DNA from: Neofusicoccum parvum | Lineage: Eukaryota; Ascomycota; Dothideomycetes; Botryosphaeriales; Botryosphaeriaceae | NCBI GenBank assembly: GCA_020912385.1 | Contig: CP087208.1 | Location: 2,108,001-2,172,000 of the forward strand | Direction: 5' to 3' | Length of the DNA stretch: 64,000 nucleotides | Shown: in pieces, positions 10,070 to 21,591 of the stretch | Position numbering within the stretch: the first letter of the stretch is position 1 | Layout of the letters: each line of letters begins with the position of its first letter | Program-made: the position numbers and the translations under genes | The notes under the pieces: generated by a model | Told to the model about the DNA's origin: nothing | Databases searched by the model: none | Seen by the model: the letters and a program-made list of their open reading frames with translations, nothing else

Positions 10070-13000
10070 ATGCCGCCGCCCGCGCCCGCGGTGCCTCCGC
10101 AGTTTCCCTGCTGGTGCAAGGCCGTCTACTCATGGGGAGGAGAGGTAACGCTGCACTCCTGGGCCGGAAACGAGTCAAGCCCGTTTCAAAGCGCGAAGCT
10201 TGCTGATACTGCCTGTGATTCTCTGAACAGACCAAGCGCGACCTCGGGTTCATCGAAGGCGACCTGATCGAGTGCTTGAACGCCGGCGATGGCGCATGGT
10301 GGATGGGCCGCTTGAGGAGAGACAGGCGCGCCGTCGGCCTCTTCCCGTCCAATTTCGTCGAACTGCTGCCTGAGAGCCAGTGGCCGGGAGCCAGTCGCAA
10401 CACCACACCGAACACCGCCGGAGGAGGGAGCCAGTCGCGGAGCACGCCGAACACCACCCCGACCAAGCCGATTCCCCAGAAAAAGAGCACCTTCCGGAAA
10501 CCCTTCCAGGCTTACTACAATGCGGGCCAGCCCAACCCGGCCGCCGCTGCGCGCGAGAGGCTGGAGAGGTCTGGTGCTGGGACTGTGTCGTCCAGCCGTA
10601 CCGACAGTCAGAAGAAAATGAAGCCGTACTCGTCCATGAAGCATGCCACACCGCCGGGAGCAAGTCCCAACCCGTCCCCCAGGAATTCGAACGAAAATGT
10701 CTCCAAGGTCCCACCATTGCCCGAGCGTAATGGATCTAGTTTGAAGAATCGTGCGCCATCCCCGCTGCCTCCGAGACAGGATCCTTCCCAGTATCGCGCT
10801 GTGTCGCCGGCTCCTCGACATTCAGCAGAGTATCGGCCAACGTCTCGCGCAATATCGCCTGCGCCTCCCCAGCAGTATCGCGCACACTCACCTGCTCCAC
10901 CGCAGCATTATCGCGCTCATTCGCCGGCTCCTCCTCAGCAGTATCACTCTCACTCACCTGCTCCTCAGCAGTATCGCTCTCATTCGCCGGCTCCTCCTCA
11001 GCAGTATCACTCTCACTCACCTGCTCCTCAGCAGTATCGCTCTCACTCGCCTGCTCCTCCTCAGCAGTATCGCTCTCACTCGCCTGCTCCTCCTCAGCAG
11101 TATCGCTCTCACTCGCCCGCTCCTCCGCAGCATTATCGTGCTGTCTCGCCTGCTCCCCCTCAACAGTATCATCCGCCATCTCGGGGAGTCTCTCCTTCCC
11201 CTTACCATCAGCACCAGTACTACCCTCCTTCACCAGGGCTACCGCCATCAACACCCCGGCAGCAGTATCAGGCTTATTCCCCTGCCGCTTCGCCAGTAAT
11301 GGATATGCAATACCACCCCTACCGCCCAACGTCTCGCGGGCCTTCGCCAGCTCCTTTTGAGGGAGAGATTGGTGAAGCCTCACCCCCTCCGCCCCCACCG
11401 CCTCCACACCGTGTGCTGCATGCCCAAGCAAACAGAGCCCCTTCTCCGTTGCCACCCCAACACCAAACCAGTAGAGGTCCGTCGCCGGCTCCGTATAATG
11501 AGGACGCATATAGAAGTGGCTACCATACCCCTGTCTCCCGTTCACCTGCGCCTCGACAAGTCAGCAATATGACGCCTTCACCTTTGACGAACGCCATGAA
11601 CGATGTTATGACTTCACTTGAGGATATGAGTCTTCAACGACGCAGTCCTTCTCCTCCAAGAGCACGCACTCCCGCCGATCCTTGGTCTCCAGAGGCGTTC
11701 GGTGAGCTCCTTAATAACCCGAGAAAACTTCGACCCAACACGTCACTTGGCCTTGGGATTCAAGAAAACGACCAGCCCCCTGCCCGATTGGAGACACAAG
11801 GCCGCTCTAACACAGTCGGTCCGCAGCCAGATGGTCCTCCTCAGGTCGGTAATTACGTTCAGCGTATGGAAGAGCGGTTACGGATGTTGGGCGGTCGAAG
11901 TCCAGCGCCGCAGGACGAGCTGTTCATTCCGGCCGATTCAGACGGCCCCCCACCGGCACCGCCGCCAAAGAGTTCCAAGCATCAGAGACCACAAACATCA
12001 TACGGTGATCCCAGACATGATTCATCTTACGATTCGAGATCTCATAGCTCAATGGGCAGCCATGCGCAGGAGGGTGTTTTCCGGAAACCCACCCTCAAGC
12101 AACGTAAATCTTTTCATGAGATCAAGCAAGGATTGGGCCGCACATTCACGACTAAAACTAATTCTACGAATTCTACGGATGCAACAAATAGCACCAACAA
12201 TACGCTATGGAGCGGTACTTCAGCAGGCGCTGTCTCTGCTACGAGCTCCGGAAGCTTCGCTAGGAGAAAATGGGGGATCGGTGGAACCATTCGGGAGAGC
12301 CGTGAAAGGTCAAAGAGTGTGGTCGAGTACTCAAGACCACGCGCAAACAGCAGGGTTGGGTCCAACGAGAGCAGGCCGGAAACTCCCTTCAGCGGCGGCA
12401 TCTCCTACCATTCAAGCCATGCTACAAGTCAACAGCAGAATTCGTCAAACACCGAGTGGACAGGCAACCTGGCGGAGCCTGGTGGTTTGCTCGGTGGTCT
12501 GACGTCACCGAAGCCAAGGAGGACTGGATTCTTCAAGAAGATGATTTCGTCGGCGAAGGCGAATGCAGCGAATGCGAGAAACACCATTTCGTCAAGCCCC
12601 AGCCGGCCGGGTTCTCGAGGAGCTGGCATACTACCCAACGGTATCACATCGATTGCTGGAGGCGCTGCAGCTTCGCATTCTAGCAGCAACGTGGCGAAAG
12701 AGATGGGCCTTGGGGGCTCGGTAGATTGGGTCCAGGTTCGGCGAGACGTCAACCGCTCCAACTCTCTAAGCAAGAATGAGCGTACCGAGCGGGCCGAGCG
12801 CTGTCAGCTGAACGACATTCCTGTCATCAACCCCATTGAGATCCTGCAAGAGTCTGTTGAGGGCGATGAAGGCCTTGATGGGTTGCCCCTCGACGAGCCC
12901 ATCGACTTCAGCCAGTGCAACCTTGCGCTTGTCGACAAGAATTCTCGGTTCATCCAGGGCTTACCTCCAATGACGACCCCCGCAAGCCTCGCTCAGGGCT

Positions 13001-14490
13001 ACGTATGCCGTCCGTACCGCAGCGATGTCCAGAAGCTGCGGGCAATATTTACGTGGGTAGCCGAACGCATCGCGTGGGAGGAAGACTTCGAGGGCGATAT
13101 CGACACCAGGCGCGTCATCCAATCGAAACGTGGCTGCAGTGAGGAGATCGCGGTCCTGGTTATGGAGATGTGCGCAGCAGTCGGCCTGCACGCTGAGGTC
13201 ATCCGCGGGTATCTGAAAAGCCCTGGAGAGATGCTAGACTTCGAAATCGTAGCTCATCCAAATCACTGGTGGAATGCTGTCATCGTCGACGGAGAGTGGC
13301 GGATCATGGACTGCTCGCTTGCAAGCCCCACAAATCCCAGGCGCTCGTCATATTCCAGCGCTGGAAGCCAAGTTGCGGAAGGCGGCTTCTTCCTTGCGCG
13401 CCCGTCCGAGATCTGCTACACTCATGTCCCGCTTCTTCCGGAATCGCAGCACATTGTCCCGCCTCTCCCTCACGAGGTCCTCATGGCACTTCCCTGCGCC
13501 TGTCCGCCCTATTTCATCAACGATATTCAGATTGCGGACTTCGACACGAGCCTTCTGAATCTGGAGAACTTGGAGATGGCGCATGTGCATTTCTTTGTGC
13601 CGGAAGACGTCGAGGCGGTGGCAGAAGTGGAGGCAAGGGTGTTTGTTAGGGATGGTGATGGCGATTACTTCGAGAGCGGCGATATATGTCGTAAGAGGGC
13701 GCTGTGCCAGCCGGAGTGGATCGGTGGCCGCAAGAGGTATACTGTCAAGGCGCTATTGCCAAGCGATGAGGGACATGCCACGCTGAAGGTGTACTCCGGT
13801 AAGAGGGGATTGATGCACTCCATCAAGTCCAATCCTCACCCACTCACCTTTGCCCTGCCCCTGACCCACACCGGCCAAAACCCGCCCTACGACTTCGTCA
13901 CCATCCACCCCACACCGCACGCCCAGCGCCACGACCTCTACGTCGCACAGCCCCAGTGCGCCCGCCTCGCCGTCAACAACACCTTCGTCTTCGCGGTGCG
14001 CCAGCACCCCTCCTCTCTCACATACACCCACTCCCCCAACTCCTCGCACCACGCCCACTCGCAGTCCACCAACTCGGCCATCCTCTCCGGGCGCATCTCG
14101 CCCAACCCGTTCGCGCGGCCGACCAGTGCCCTCAGCATGGTCTCGGCCAGCGCGTCCAACGCGGGCAGCGTGTTCAGCGCCAGCTCGAGCGGGTCGGATC
14201 CGCTGATCAACAGCAGCAAGACAGCGCCAGGGGCAGCGCAGAAGCCGGCCAAGCTGGCGATCCAGAGCCCGAGCGGCAAGATCATCCGGCTGATGCGCAA
14301 GAGCGAGCACATGCTGAGCAGCAGCCACGGGGCCGGGGTCGGAGGCGCGGGCGAGGCGGAGCGCGAGGGCGGCGACGGGAGCGTGTGGGAGACGATCATC
14401 AAGATCGGGGAGAGGGGCACGTGGAGGGGGCTGGTGCTGGCGGATCGGAGCGCGAGGTGGTGCGTTTTTGCGGAGTGGGAGTGCTTTTGA
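10070..14490 (+). CDS. cyk3: Cytokinesis protein Cyk3-like (SH3 plus transglutaminase-like domain)
   Basis: Exon 1 is 10070-10144 and exon 2 10231-14490; together 1,444 residues. The start follows GCCGCC, and the splice rebuilds an SH3 domain across the intron (residues about 14-75: KAVYSW..., DGAWWMGRL, GLFPSNFVELL). A very long Pro/Ser-rich disordered region follows, with ten SPAPPQQY-type repeats (residues about 234-341). A transglutaminase-like domain spans about 940-1060, with C994 (RGCSEE), H1037 (NHWWNAV) and D1052 (IMDC) in the places of a catalytic triad. The tail is Ser-rich. Cyk3 proteins act at the septum with Inn1/Hof1 to stimulate chitin synthase and contractile ring closure; the SH3 domain binds Pro-rich partners. 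The ORF has no sign of breakage. Confidence 0.88.
10855..11178 (+). repeat. Tandem SPAPPQQYRSH-coding repeat inside cyk3
   Basis: Ten head-to-tail copies of a 30-33 bp unit encode SPAPPQQYRSH with variants (one P lost in two copies; QHYRAH, QQYHSH, QHYRAV at others). A block of two units, coding QQYHSHSPAPQQYRSHSPAP, occurs twice almost identically, so at least one duplication looks recent. Copy number is likely to vary between strains. Confidence 0.9.
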
Positions 14491-17165
14491 TCGGGGGAAG
14501 GGAGGGAGGGAAGTGGGAGAGCTGTTTTTTTTTTTCTTGTCATGGTTTCTTGTTGTGGTCTGGATTTCGGGTCTTTTGTGAGGGTTTCTTTTTACTACCT
14601 TACTGTAATTTCTTTTTTTTTCTCTTTCTGGTGGTCTAGAGACGAGTTTCCTTGTTCTGGTTTTTTTTTTCCCTACGGCCATAGTCTACTGCTTTCTTTT
14701 TCCTTCTCTCTCTCTCTCGCTTGCGCCATGGAAAAGGTGTTTTTGTTTTTGTTTTTTCTTTCGTTCTTCCCAGCTTTGGGAAGACAGGAGCATGCACACA
14801 CGCATACATCAATCATCACTTTTATTCCGAGAAATCAACAGCGCAGAAACAAAACAAGGCAAAGCAAACAGGCGGACCAGCAGTCAGGCAATAGCATAGG
14901 CATATCATAGGCGTTTTTCTCTCCATCTCTTCTTTTCCAACCTCTCGCCGATCGATGAAAAACAACCGGTGTATCTTTGTAGGCTTGTTCTTTTGGAGTT
15001 GTGTTTGGGTGGTGTGTTGTTTTAGCGGGAGTACTGTATAACATGGGTGTTCGGAGGGGGTTCGGTCGGCTGGTATATATATATGGTATTGATCATTTTA
15101 TGCATGTCTGCTGTGTTGGTGACATGGTTTCTTGCTGTGATACTGGGATCGGGTCTGTTTTGCGCTGTAGGTTAGATTAAGTGGAAGGTTGTAGCGAGTC
15201 ATCCACCTCTCACGCGGACGTTTGCTCACTACCTTACATTCTATGTCGGATAGGAGTGGGCCGTGGTCGTTTCCTGCACTTGCAGTAGCTCGTCCGGTAC
15301 GGGCGGCGAGAGTTAGACAAGTCGGGGTGATGATGGGCACAGGTGTAGGAAAGTGAGAGGGAAGGGAAAAAAAAAAGAAGCTTTCAGAGACACCCACAGT
15401 TCAATTAGACGTACCTTTGGTTGTATTGAATCGTAAGACACTTAGAGTGTTGTATGCCGGAGTATGTGGAGTGAGGATAATTGGTGCTTTCAGGTTCCCA
15501 GCAGCCCCCATCAGCCGGATTCTCGCGTGCACGGAACACGAGAAGTGACACAGTGTGTCACCAAATCTTTCTAAACTTTCTTGACAACTGCCATAGTAGC
15601 AGTGTCGATGGCTTAGCTCGACTTTCCTCGAGGAGGGTGAGAGCGAGCTGATACGGGCGGCCTGGGCTGGTTAAGGACGCATACACAATACCCGTGACTT
15701 GTGTAGTACGCTATATTTCGGCTTGGACTTAAAGTCAAGCTGCGGGGAGAAAGTAGGAATGAAGGCAAGCAAGGGACTAGCGACGCGTTAGCAGGGAAGA
15801 GCCTCGAAGGATTCGAACAGAAGAGATGGGGGCCTCTGAAAGCTTCTGGGAGTGGTTTTTTGGGTTCACCATGCCACTCCGCTTGGATGGGAAGTACGCC
15901 ATGGATATTCTGGATTTAAGTTGTGGCTACAGTGTGCTCCAAATCCCACGCGAAACAACTAGGTTTGAGTCTAAGAGAGGGGCGAGGAAGAAGATTCTCG
16001 AGACCAACCAAACTTCCCATCACCAAACTCTTGACCGCCCTCCTAGTACGCAGGAAACACTGAGAGTGTCCATAATTTAGGGTCAAGAGCAAAAAACGAA
16101 ACCCAAGGCTCGAGAGACCGTCATGGGGAATAGTTGAGCATGCCTGTCCGGAACCGCAAGTGCGAGCTCGCCTGTGTAATTAATCTACGAATGATACAGA
16201 GGGAAAGACTGCAAAATCCGCCCACCACTGTCCTAAAGACACCAAACTGGGGCTCCAATACCCTAGGTATATGCCAGAACCAGGCTCTGACCCTACGTGG
16301 GAGAATCTACGCCGAACCTCCCTGTTAGCTGTGCATGTGTCTCTCCTCGCATTGTTCTTGGAGGTGGCTTCCTTTACAAGTGTGCGTCGGCTACGGCATG
16401 CGGGAAAACTCAGGTGTGGATTTTAGCGATGAGTTGAAGCTTGGGATCGAATGGAGACGGTCTCTGGAAGCTTGGCAGGAGTTTCTGGGGTGCGTGGACG
16501 AGTCCGGCGTGCTAGCCGATGGAGAGCAGGCTGAATGGATTTGTCTACAATGAGCGGTGAGAAAAAAGATTCGCAAGCTACCAGAAACCATTCGGGGGAT
16601 TTTTTGAACATACCTTTGGGGTATTCGATCCCGAGCACTTTCCGAGTACCTTTATTGCGGAGGTGAGTAGAGGGGGAAGTTGTGGTGACTTATTACATTC
16701 ATCATGAGTAGTGAGTACCGAACACTACAGTATTATGGAGTCCAGCAATCCCCGGGGGAGCTTCATCGACTCCATTTAAGCCAGGATGTGAACGTCTGTG
16801 ACTGATATCCTTTACTGGGTGGCTTCTTCGTTTTTGATGTGCCGATAGGTGCCGGATTAACGAATGGCACGGCTTGGGTCCTTGGTCAGACGGTGATGAC
16901 TTCCCATGGCAAGCATTGTCAAGGTGTGGCAAGGAGCTGGACGGGCACTGGGAGTTAGCATTGTGCTCTAGCGTGCTTCGCAATGAAGTGGTTTCTGGAA
17001 GCTTTTGATGCTGCGCTGGTATTTCGGTTAAGCCAGCCGCGCGAATTAACATGATCGACTGGCCTAGTAGGCCTTTGAACCGACGAGCGGGTGCATTTCT
17101 TGACAATCCTGTGAGAAGACGCACGCCTTCGGTTTCGAACGTGACGCTCTCGGCTCTCCACCGAG
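14491..17165. other. Gene-poor interval downstream of cyk3
   Basis: 2.7 kb with no convincing gene. Directly after cyk3 the DNA is very T/pyrimidine-rich (14520-14770, with a CT run at 14704-14717), which looks like a 3' UTR and terminator. There is a TATATATATA run near 15075. Small open frames at 15826-16080 and 16335-16553 begin with ATG but show no family features. Confidence 0.5.
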
Positions 17166-17582
17166 CGATCGGTGGGTCCTTCGATCATCCCAATCCCAAG
17201 CGCTCTCAAGATCGAGAAGGATCTACAGCAGCTTTGTCCTCTGGCTGTGTTGTGCGTCAACTTCGAACATCTGCGGCTATATTCACCCCGGGCACGGAGA
17301 TACGTGGCAGCCACAAGACTCGCGTTGACTGCGCTTCCGCAACTCCATATCGTGCGGATCCGCATGAACGAGTAAGACTTGGAAGCGTTCGAGTCACGAC
17401 TTCCGCTTTCGATAGGCAGGCAAGGGATGAGGCTTTTGGCTGAAGTTGCGGGTACGAACGACATGTCCCTTTGGCAATTGGGTTCGACACGCCGGCTCCG
17501 TGATTGGATAGTCCCAGAGGCAATGCAATGGCCACGAAGCAGCAGCATTTCGGCTCAGCAAGGGCAACGACTTCTAGGATAA
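17166..17582 (+). pseudogene. Possible degraded protein-coding remnant (one frame, one stop)
   Basis: One frame reads through about 68 codons (PSALKIEKDLQQLCPLAVL...), meets TAA at 17373-17375, and continues in the same frame for another 68 codons to a stop at 17580-17582. The predicted residues have a natural-looking mix with leucine-rich stretches reminiscent of fungal F-box-type proteins, but there is no upstream start in frame (a TGA lies at 17142-17144). I see no family signature strong enough to name it. It could equally be chance open frame. Confidence 0.22.
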
Positions 17583-18771
17583 CAGACCCTCGAGCATCTC
17601 GTCGGCTCCGCCCTCCATGTTACACCGCCGGACAAATGCAGGACAGCGCGGTGCTGAGCTCCGCACGGCCCAGCAACCAGGCGCTGGGGGAGGTGGTGTG
17701 TCCACAGGAGCCCACTGCGCTGGAAACACGTGAAACCCATCTCGCCCAACACCACAGCCATCACGGCCGCCAGAAATAGGCACCGGCCGACCATCTCGCC
17801 CACAGGCCCGCCATCGGCAGCGCGGTTCCGCTGCTCGGCTCGAGAGTGGCCGAGGGGGCCTTCGTCCGGGTCGGCCCCGAAGGCGATGCGTCCGCCAGCA
17901 CCGGCCAACCACCACGCCCGCGGCCCACGTTTCAAGAGAGTCAAGCGGTTCGGGTGCGGCACCGCAGGCCGTGGCGGTTGAAGGACACAGCAGCGGTTTC
18001 GTTGCGGATCCGCACAATCGGTCCTGCTGGCTGGGAGCGGGCGCGTTGCGGCGTTTTTGTGGCGCTGCGGCGCTGCCGCTTCGGGCGTGCTCTGGCTGCC
18101 TGTTGCAGACACACAATCATCATGCCACCGCCACCGCCACTGCCTGCTGCGACGCGGGCCCTTGCGACAAACCCTCGAAACGGAGCCGCAGCCGGCGTCC
18201 GACCGCGCGGTGCTTTGTTTGTCGGTGACGCCAACGCCTCCATGCTTTCGGCGGAGCCGCTCCAGACGAACGAAGTTGCGGAAGGGAGAAAGGGGCGGCG
18301 AGGGCAGGTGGCGTGAGAGAGAGCGGGAGGCAAAACGTGATCGCCACCACTTGCTGACGCGCGCGAAAAAGCGGAGCGCAGGCAAGTCGGTGCGGCCCGA
18401 GCCGTGGGGTGGTGTGCTTTTTGGGGGCTTTGCTCCGACGACCGGTGGTGCTGGTGGCGGCCGCCGGGGAAGTGGTGGCCAGGACTGCGCGGCTGTCGAT
18501 ATCCGGCCGCTGCTGAGGCTCTGCCGGCTGCCGGCTGGGATACGAGACACAGACGCGCAACGTCTCCCGGCGTGCTGCGTCATGTCAGTGGTTTCCGAGC
18601 CCTTCGCCGGACGAGATCATGGAAGCACGTGCAGAATAGGAGACCCATCATCCCTTTCTTGACTATGTAGACTACCTATCCAGTCACCTTTGAGTGAGCC
18701 TCCGTCCCAAACTCCTCGGATGCCCCGATATCGTTCCCGGAATCGTCAACCCTGAAGACCCGCTGTCGAAC
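17583..18771. other. GC-rich interval without a recognised gene
   Basis: Long overlapping open frames occur on both strands (for example 17555-18583 minus and 18057-18662 plus), but the translations are Arg/Ala/Pro-rich, differ in every frame and show no domain. I see no supported gene. Confidence 0.5.
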
Positions 18772-19716
18772 TCACTTGTTGAACCCGAAGCCGTTCGCAC
18801 CGAGGCTCATCGACAGCGACGTGTCGGGGTACTGCGTATCGATCTTGGCATCCAGCTTGGAGAAGCCGCACATGGCGAATACGCAGTCGTCGAAAGCCAG
18901 GTCGTGATTGACGTCTCCAACCCATCCAATGTGGCCCTCGCCAAACTTGCCGTACGCGACAGCCGTCAGATCATCGCCTGCGTCGTTGCCGTTGTCAGGA
19001 TCCTTGTACAGAGCCTCGCTGGGGTCGACAAGCCGGAGGAAGTTGGCCTTGGTGCTGTAGTACTTCTTGAGAAAGTTGTTGGGCGGGAAGTGGTCGAGGG
19101 CCGCCGGCTGGTAGTGGATCACGGAACGCTGGTAGGCCTGCCAAACCCAAGGACGGTTGAAGTGGTCGTGCCAGAAAGGACCCACGGCGGTGAAGTTGGC
19201 CGAGTTGAAGCTGCCGCCGAAGATGGCTCTGCCGCCGTCGGAGACGTACTTCTTGATCTTGTCCATGACGAGACCGGTGGCAGGGTGGACATCGCCATGC
19301 GTCGGATCGGTCACGGTGAGCGTCTCGTCCAGGATGACGATGGCCTGTGGACGGTCGTTGTTGATGTACTCCAGGACTTCGCCAGCAGTGAAGGCGGTCT
19401 TGACCCTGGCCACGGCAGCGAGGAATCCGATGATGCGCTGGTGCGTAAGAGTGAAGAAGTAGTCGTCGTCTTCATCGCCACGGCGCGCCAGGCGCAGCAG
19501 GATGACCTGGGGCTTCGACGTCTCTGCAGCGGGAGTGTCAACACCACCATTCGGAGTGATCTTCTCTGTGCACGGGGCGCTGGACCAGGGCATCGAATTC
19601 GCGTTGCCTCTCATGTGGAAAATCTTCGTCGCGTGCTCAACGCCGTTCTTCAGATCTCCATCCTTCGCCCACATTCTCACTTGCGTGGCCATCGACAATA
19701 CCCCGGAATCAGACAT
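18772..19716 (-). CDS. Conserved fungal protein of unknown function (possible amidotransferase-like fold)
   Basis: A single exon of 314 residues starting at the ATG at 19716; in-frame codons further upstream lack an ATG. The middle has alternating beta/alpha character: QVILLRLARRG, then a helix, PQAIVILDETLT, then a segment with DGGRAIFGG, and a late block GHIGWVGDVN followed by DCVFAMCGF. This order (strand, helix, strand, a glycine turn after a helix, and a late GxGxxxxxGD-like turn) resembles ThuA-like or class I amidotransferase-like folds, but I do not see a clear catalytic Cys-His-Glu set. No signal peptide or membrane segment is visible. The gene is certainly protein-coding in style; its function is unknown to me. 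It lies back to back with the F-box-like gene at 20035. Confidence 0.7.
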   Translation of the reverse strand: MSDSGVLSMATQVRMWAKDGDLKNGVEHATKIFHMRGNANSMPWSSAPCTEKITPNGGVDTPAAETSKPQVILLRLARRGDEDDDYFFTLTHQRIIGFLAAVARVKTAFTAGEVLEYINNDRPQAIVILDETLTVTDPTHGDVHPATGLVMDKIKKYVSDGGRAIFGGSFNSANFTAVGPFWHDHFNRPWVWQAYQRSVIHYQPAALDHFPPNNFLKKYYSTKANFLRLVDPSEALYKDPDNGNDAGDDLTAVAYGKFGEGHIGWVGDVNHDLAFDDCVFAMCGFSKLDAKIDTQYPDTSLSMSLGANGFGFNK

Positions 19717-20034
19717 CCTTAGCTGCCTGGTGCTCTTCGCGCCTGGTGGCAAGTGGAAGGTGCAGAAGGATCAAAGAATGTAGAGGAAGAAGTGCTTATG
19801 TAGGCAGCCCGGACCAAGTGATAGCATTCAGTGTTCTCGTGCAGCAGCAAACGCACGTGCATGTCGCTCTGGAGGTTTGGGGGTTCTTTCCATTTCGGCC
19901 ACCAGGGTCCATTTCCGCACTAGCGCAAGCGAGCCCAGCACAGTCTGCCGCCTTCATATCAGACCTTCCTTCATCCTCTACCCGCACCACCACGACACAC
20001 CTCGCTCACACCATCGCGCCTACAACCGCTCAGC
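19717..20034. promoter_or_regulatory. Divergent promoter interval
   Basis: 318 bp between the minus-strand gene at 18772-19716 and the plus-strand F-box-like gene. No gene is seen; C/A-rich leader sequence precedes 20035. Confidence 0.4.
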
Positions 20035-21102
20035 ATGAGCAAACGCCGACGTTTGGAGTCTCCAGAGGCTACCGGAGCCACCAAAAGCCTCACAGATGAC
20101 GGCCAGCCGCCTCTGCCTCACTCTGGAGGCTCGGCAGCGAGCTTTCTTGGCCTTCCCCGTGAGCTGCGCAACATGATCTATGACGAAGTCCTCGGGTACA
20201 CGATTCGTCCTGACATCCGACACGAAAGCCAGGAAACGAACACAGAGTTGAAGAGAATTCGTCTCGGTCGTGCAATGAGGATGGAGAACGGCATCCATAC
20301 GGAGATTGCAATGCAGCCTGCGTATCACAGAGACGTTGCTCCTCTGCTTCTCGTTAACCACCAAATCAACGCAGAGTTCTCGGACACGAAAAGGCCACGC
20401 CCACACCTCTTCATCACTGAGCACTGATCTCCACCCTATGGCTCGGGCATGAGCGATGAGTCTGCAGAACAGACATATTGCTGGTACAACTGGGGCTACC
20501 CACATATCCGGTCCGATGGGAGCGACGCAAATAGCTGGTCTGCCCCGGACGACAGGATTCGTGAAAAACTTGAGTATATCCAGGGCCGACTCTCGGAGAA
20601 CCTGGACCTTCGGGCTTGCACTCTCCGGGTTCATCCCGAATGGCAAACCGTCGGTGGGATTATGGTGATGGCCGAAAAGGCTGACGCGCAGGTGGCCGAA
20701 TACCTTGCCCTCTTGTCTGACATTCTACACAAAGTTGACGAACTCAATATTGAACTCGTCCTCGTTGAGGATAACGTCTTGAACTGGCTCAATCAGACTA
20801 CAAATCCAGACCTGGGCAGATTTCTCGCCATCGAGCCCTTGTTGGAAAGACATCTCATCAGGTTCAAGGAAGATACTCAGGTGGATGGATCAGAAGATGT
20901 TCAGGAAGATGGATCAGACAATTCTCAGGGGGGCGGATCAGACGATTCTTACGAGGATGGATCAGACGGTCTTGCGATCCATCGGATTCGCAAGACTGTC
21001 TTGACGGATTCAAACGTTGTTATTGCCCGTACTGAGATGACATTCAGTGAGGAAGCCTTACAACGAGAGTCTTATCGGCATCCAGGCTGGAGTGTGAGTT
21101 AA
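20035..21102 (+). pseudogene. F-box-like fungal protein with in-frame stop codon
   Basis: The ATG at 20035 opens a frame with the motif FLGLPRELRNMIYDEVLGY, typical of the F-box-like N-terminus of many Pezizomycotina proteins, followed by APLLLVNHQINAEFSD, the usual continuation. The frame stops at TGA 20425-20427, then continues in exactly the same frame to TAA at 21100-21102 with well-formed sequence (ACTLRVHPEW, LVLVEDNVLNWL). An intron removing the stop would need a poor donor (GTTCTC at about 20376) and would delete conserved residues. A nonsense mutation (for example from TGG) or a sequencing error fits better. The far end has a short tandem repeat coding DGSxDxxE. If intact it would encode about 355 residues. 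Function is unknown beyond possible SCF-type substrate binding. Confidence 0.6.
20884..20979 (+). repeat. 24-bp tandem repeat in the F-box-like gene
   Basis: Four imperfect 24-bp units encode DGSEDVQE, DGSDNSQG, GGSDDSYE and DGSDGLAI. Acidic Gly/Ser repeats like this are often disordered and length-variable. Confidence 0.7.
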
Positions 21103-21591
21103 ATGAGTCTCTTTCGCCTTTCTTGTAGTGCTCATGCTGATATAAGTAGGAGCGTTGTGGTTGGAGAAAAAGCGCGGATTATGGAACCTGCTTCTTCAAA
21201 TTGGAGGGCCGCCAGCCGCCTGTCAGCGATAAACGGTTCGGGGAGGAGAGCTCCACAAGCTCGTAACTTTGTTGTCGGATTCGTTGAGCGCGAAACGACA
21301 CCATCGATCGGAGTTGAGGTATTTTATAGATGAAAATTGCATACGGACGAATACTTTGATGCGCTGACCTCGGCGAGCCCCAGGACTTGAGTGGAGCGGA
21401 ACAGGAAGAACGATGAAGCGCGATCCTGCTGACTCGCAGCAATGGCGTCACAGCGATGGGCTGACATCAGTGGCCGTCAGCGCGCGGGCCAGCAGCGGAA
21501 GCCGGCAGCATGCAGAGCTGCACGAGAGCGCCGGAGTCTCCTTACCAGCTCCCCCGCCCAGGGCCTGCTCTGACGCGAGCTCTGCAGCAGC
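21103..21591. other. Intergenic region
   Basis: 489 bp between the F-box-like gene and the PhoD gene, in the same orientation. No gene is seen; the right half is presumably the promoter and leader of the PhoD gene. Confidence 0.5.

Noticed and set aside
9267..10490. 407-codon minus-strand open frame
   Set aside because: It lies opposite the cyk3 promoter and first exons in very GC-rich DNA. Product is Arg/Ala-rich with no domain, and begins without a convincing ATG context.
10736..11545. 269-codon minus-strand frame with SDTAEEEQASE-type acidic repeats
   Set aside because: It is the antisense reading of the SPAPPQQY repeat in cyk3 and begins at a GTG. Repeats keep alternative frames open by chance.
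15790..15830. TTCGAATCC-like word suggesting a tRNA T-arm on the minus strand
   Set aside because: The flanking stem does not pair, and no acceptor or anticodon arm can be drawn.
20376..20453. Intron that would remove the in-frame TGA of the F-box-like gene
   Set aside because: The donor GTTCTC is poor and removal would delete the conserved EFSD and following residues; kept only as an alternative.
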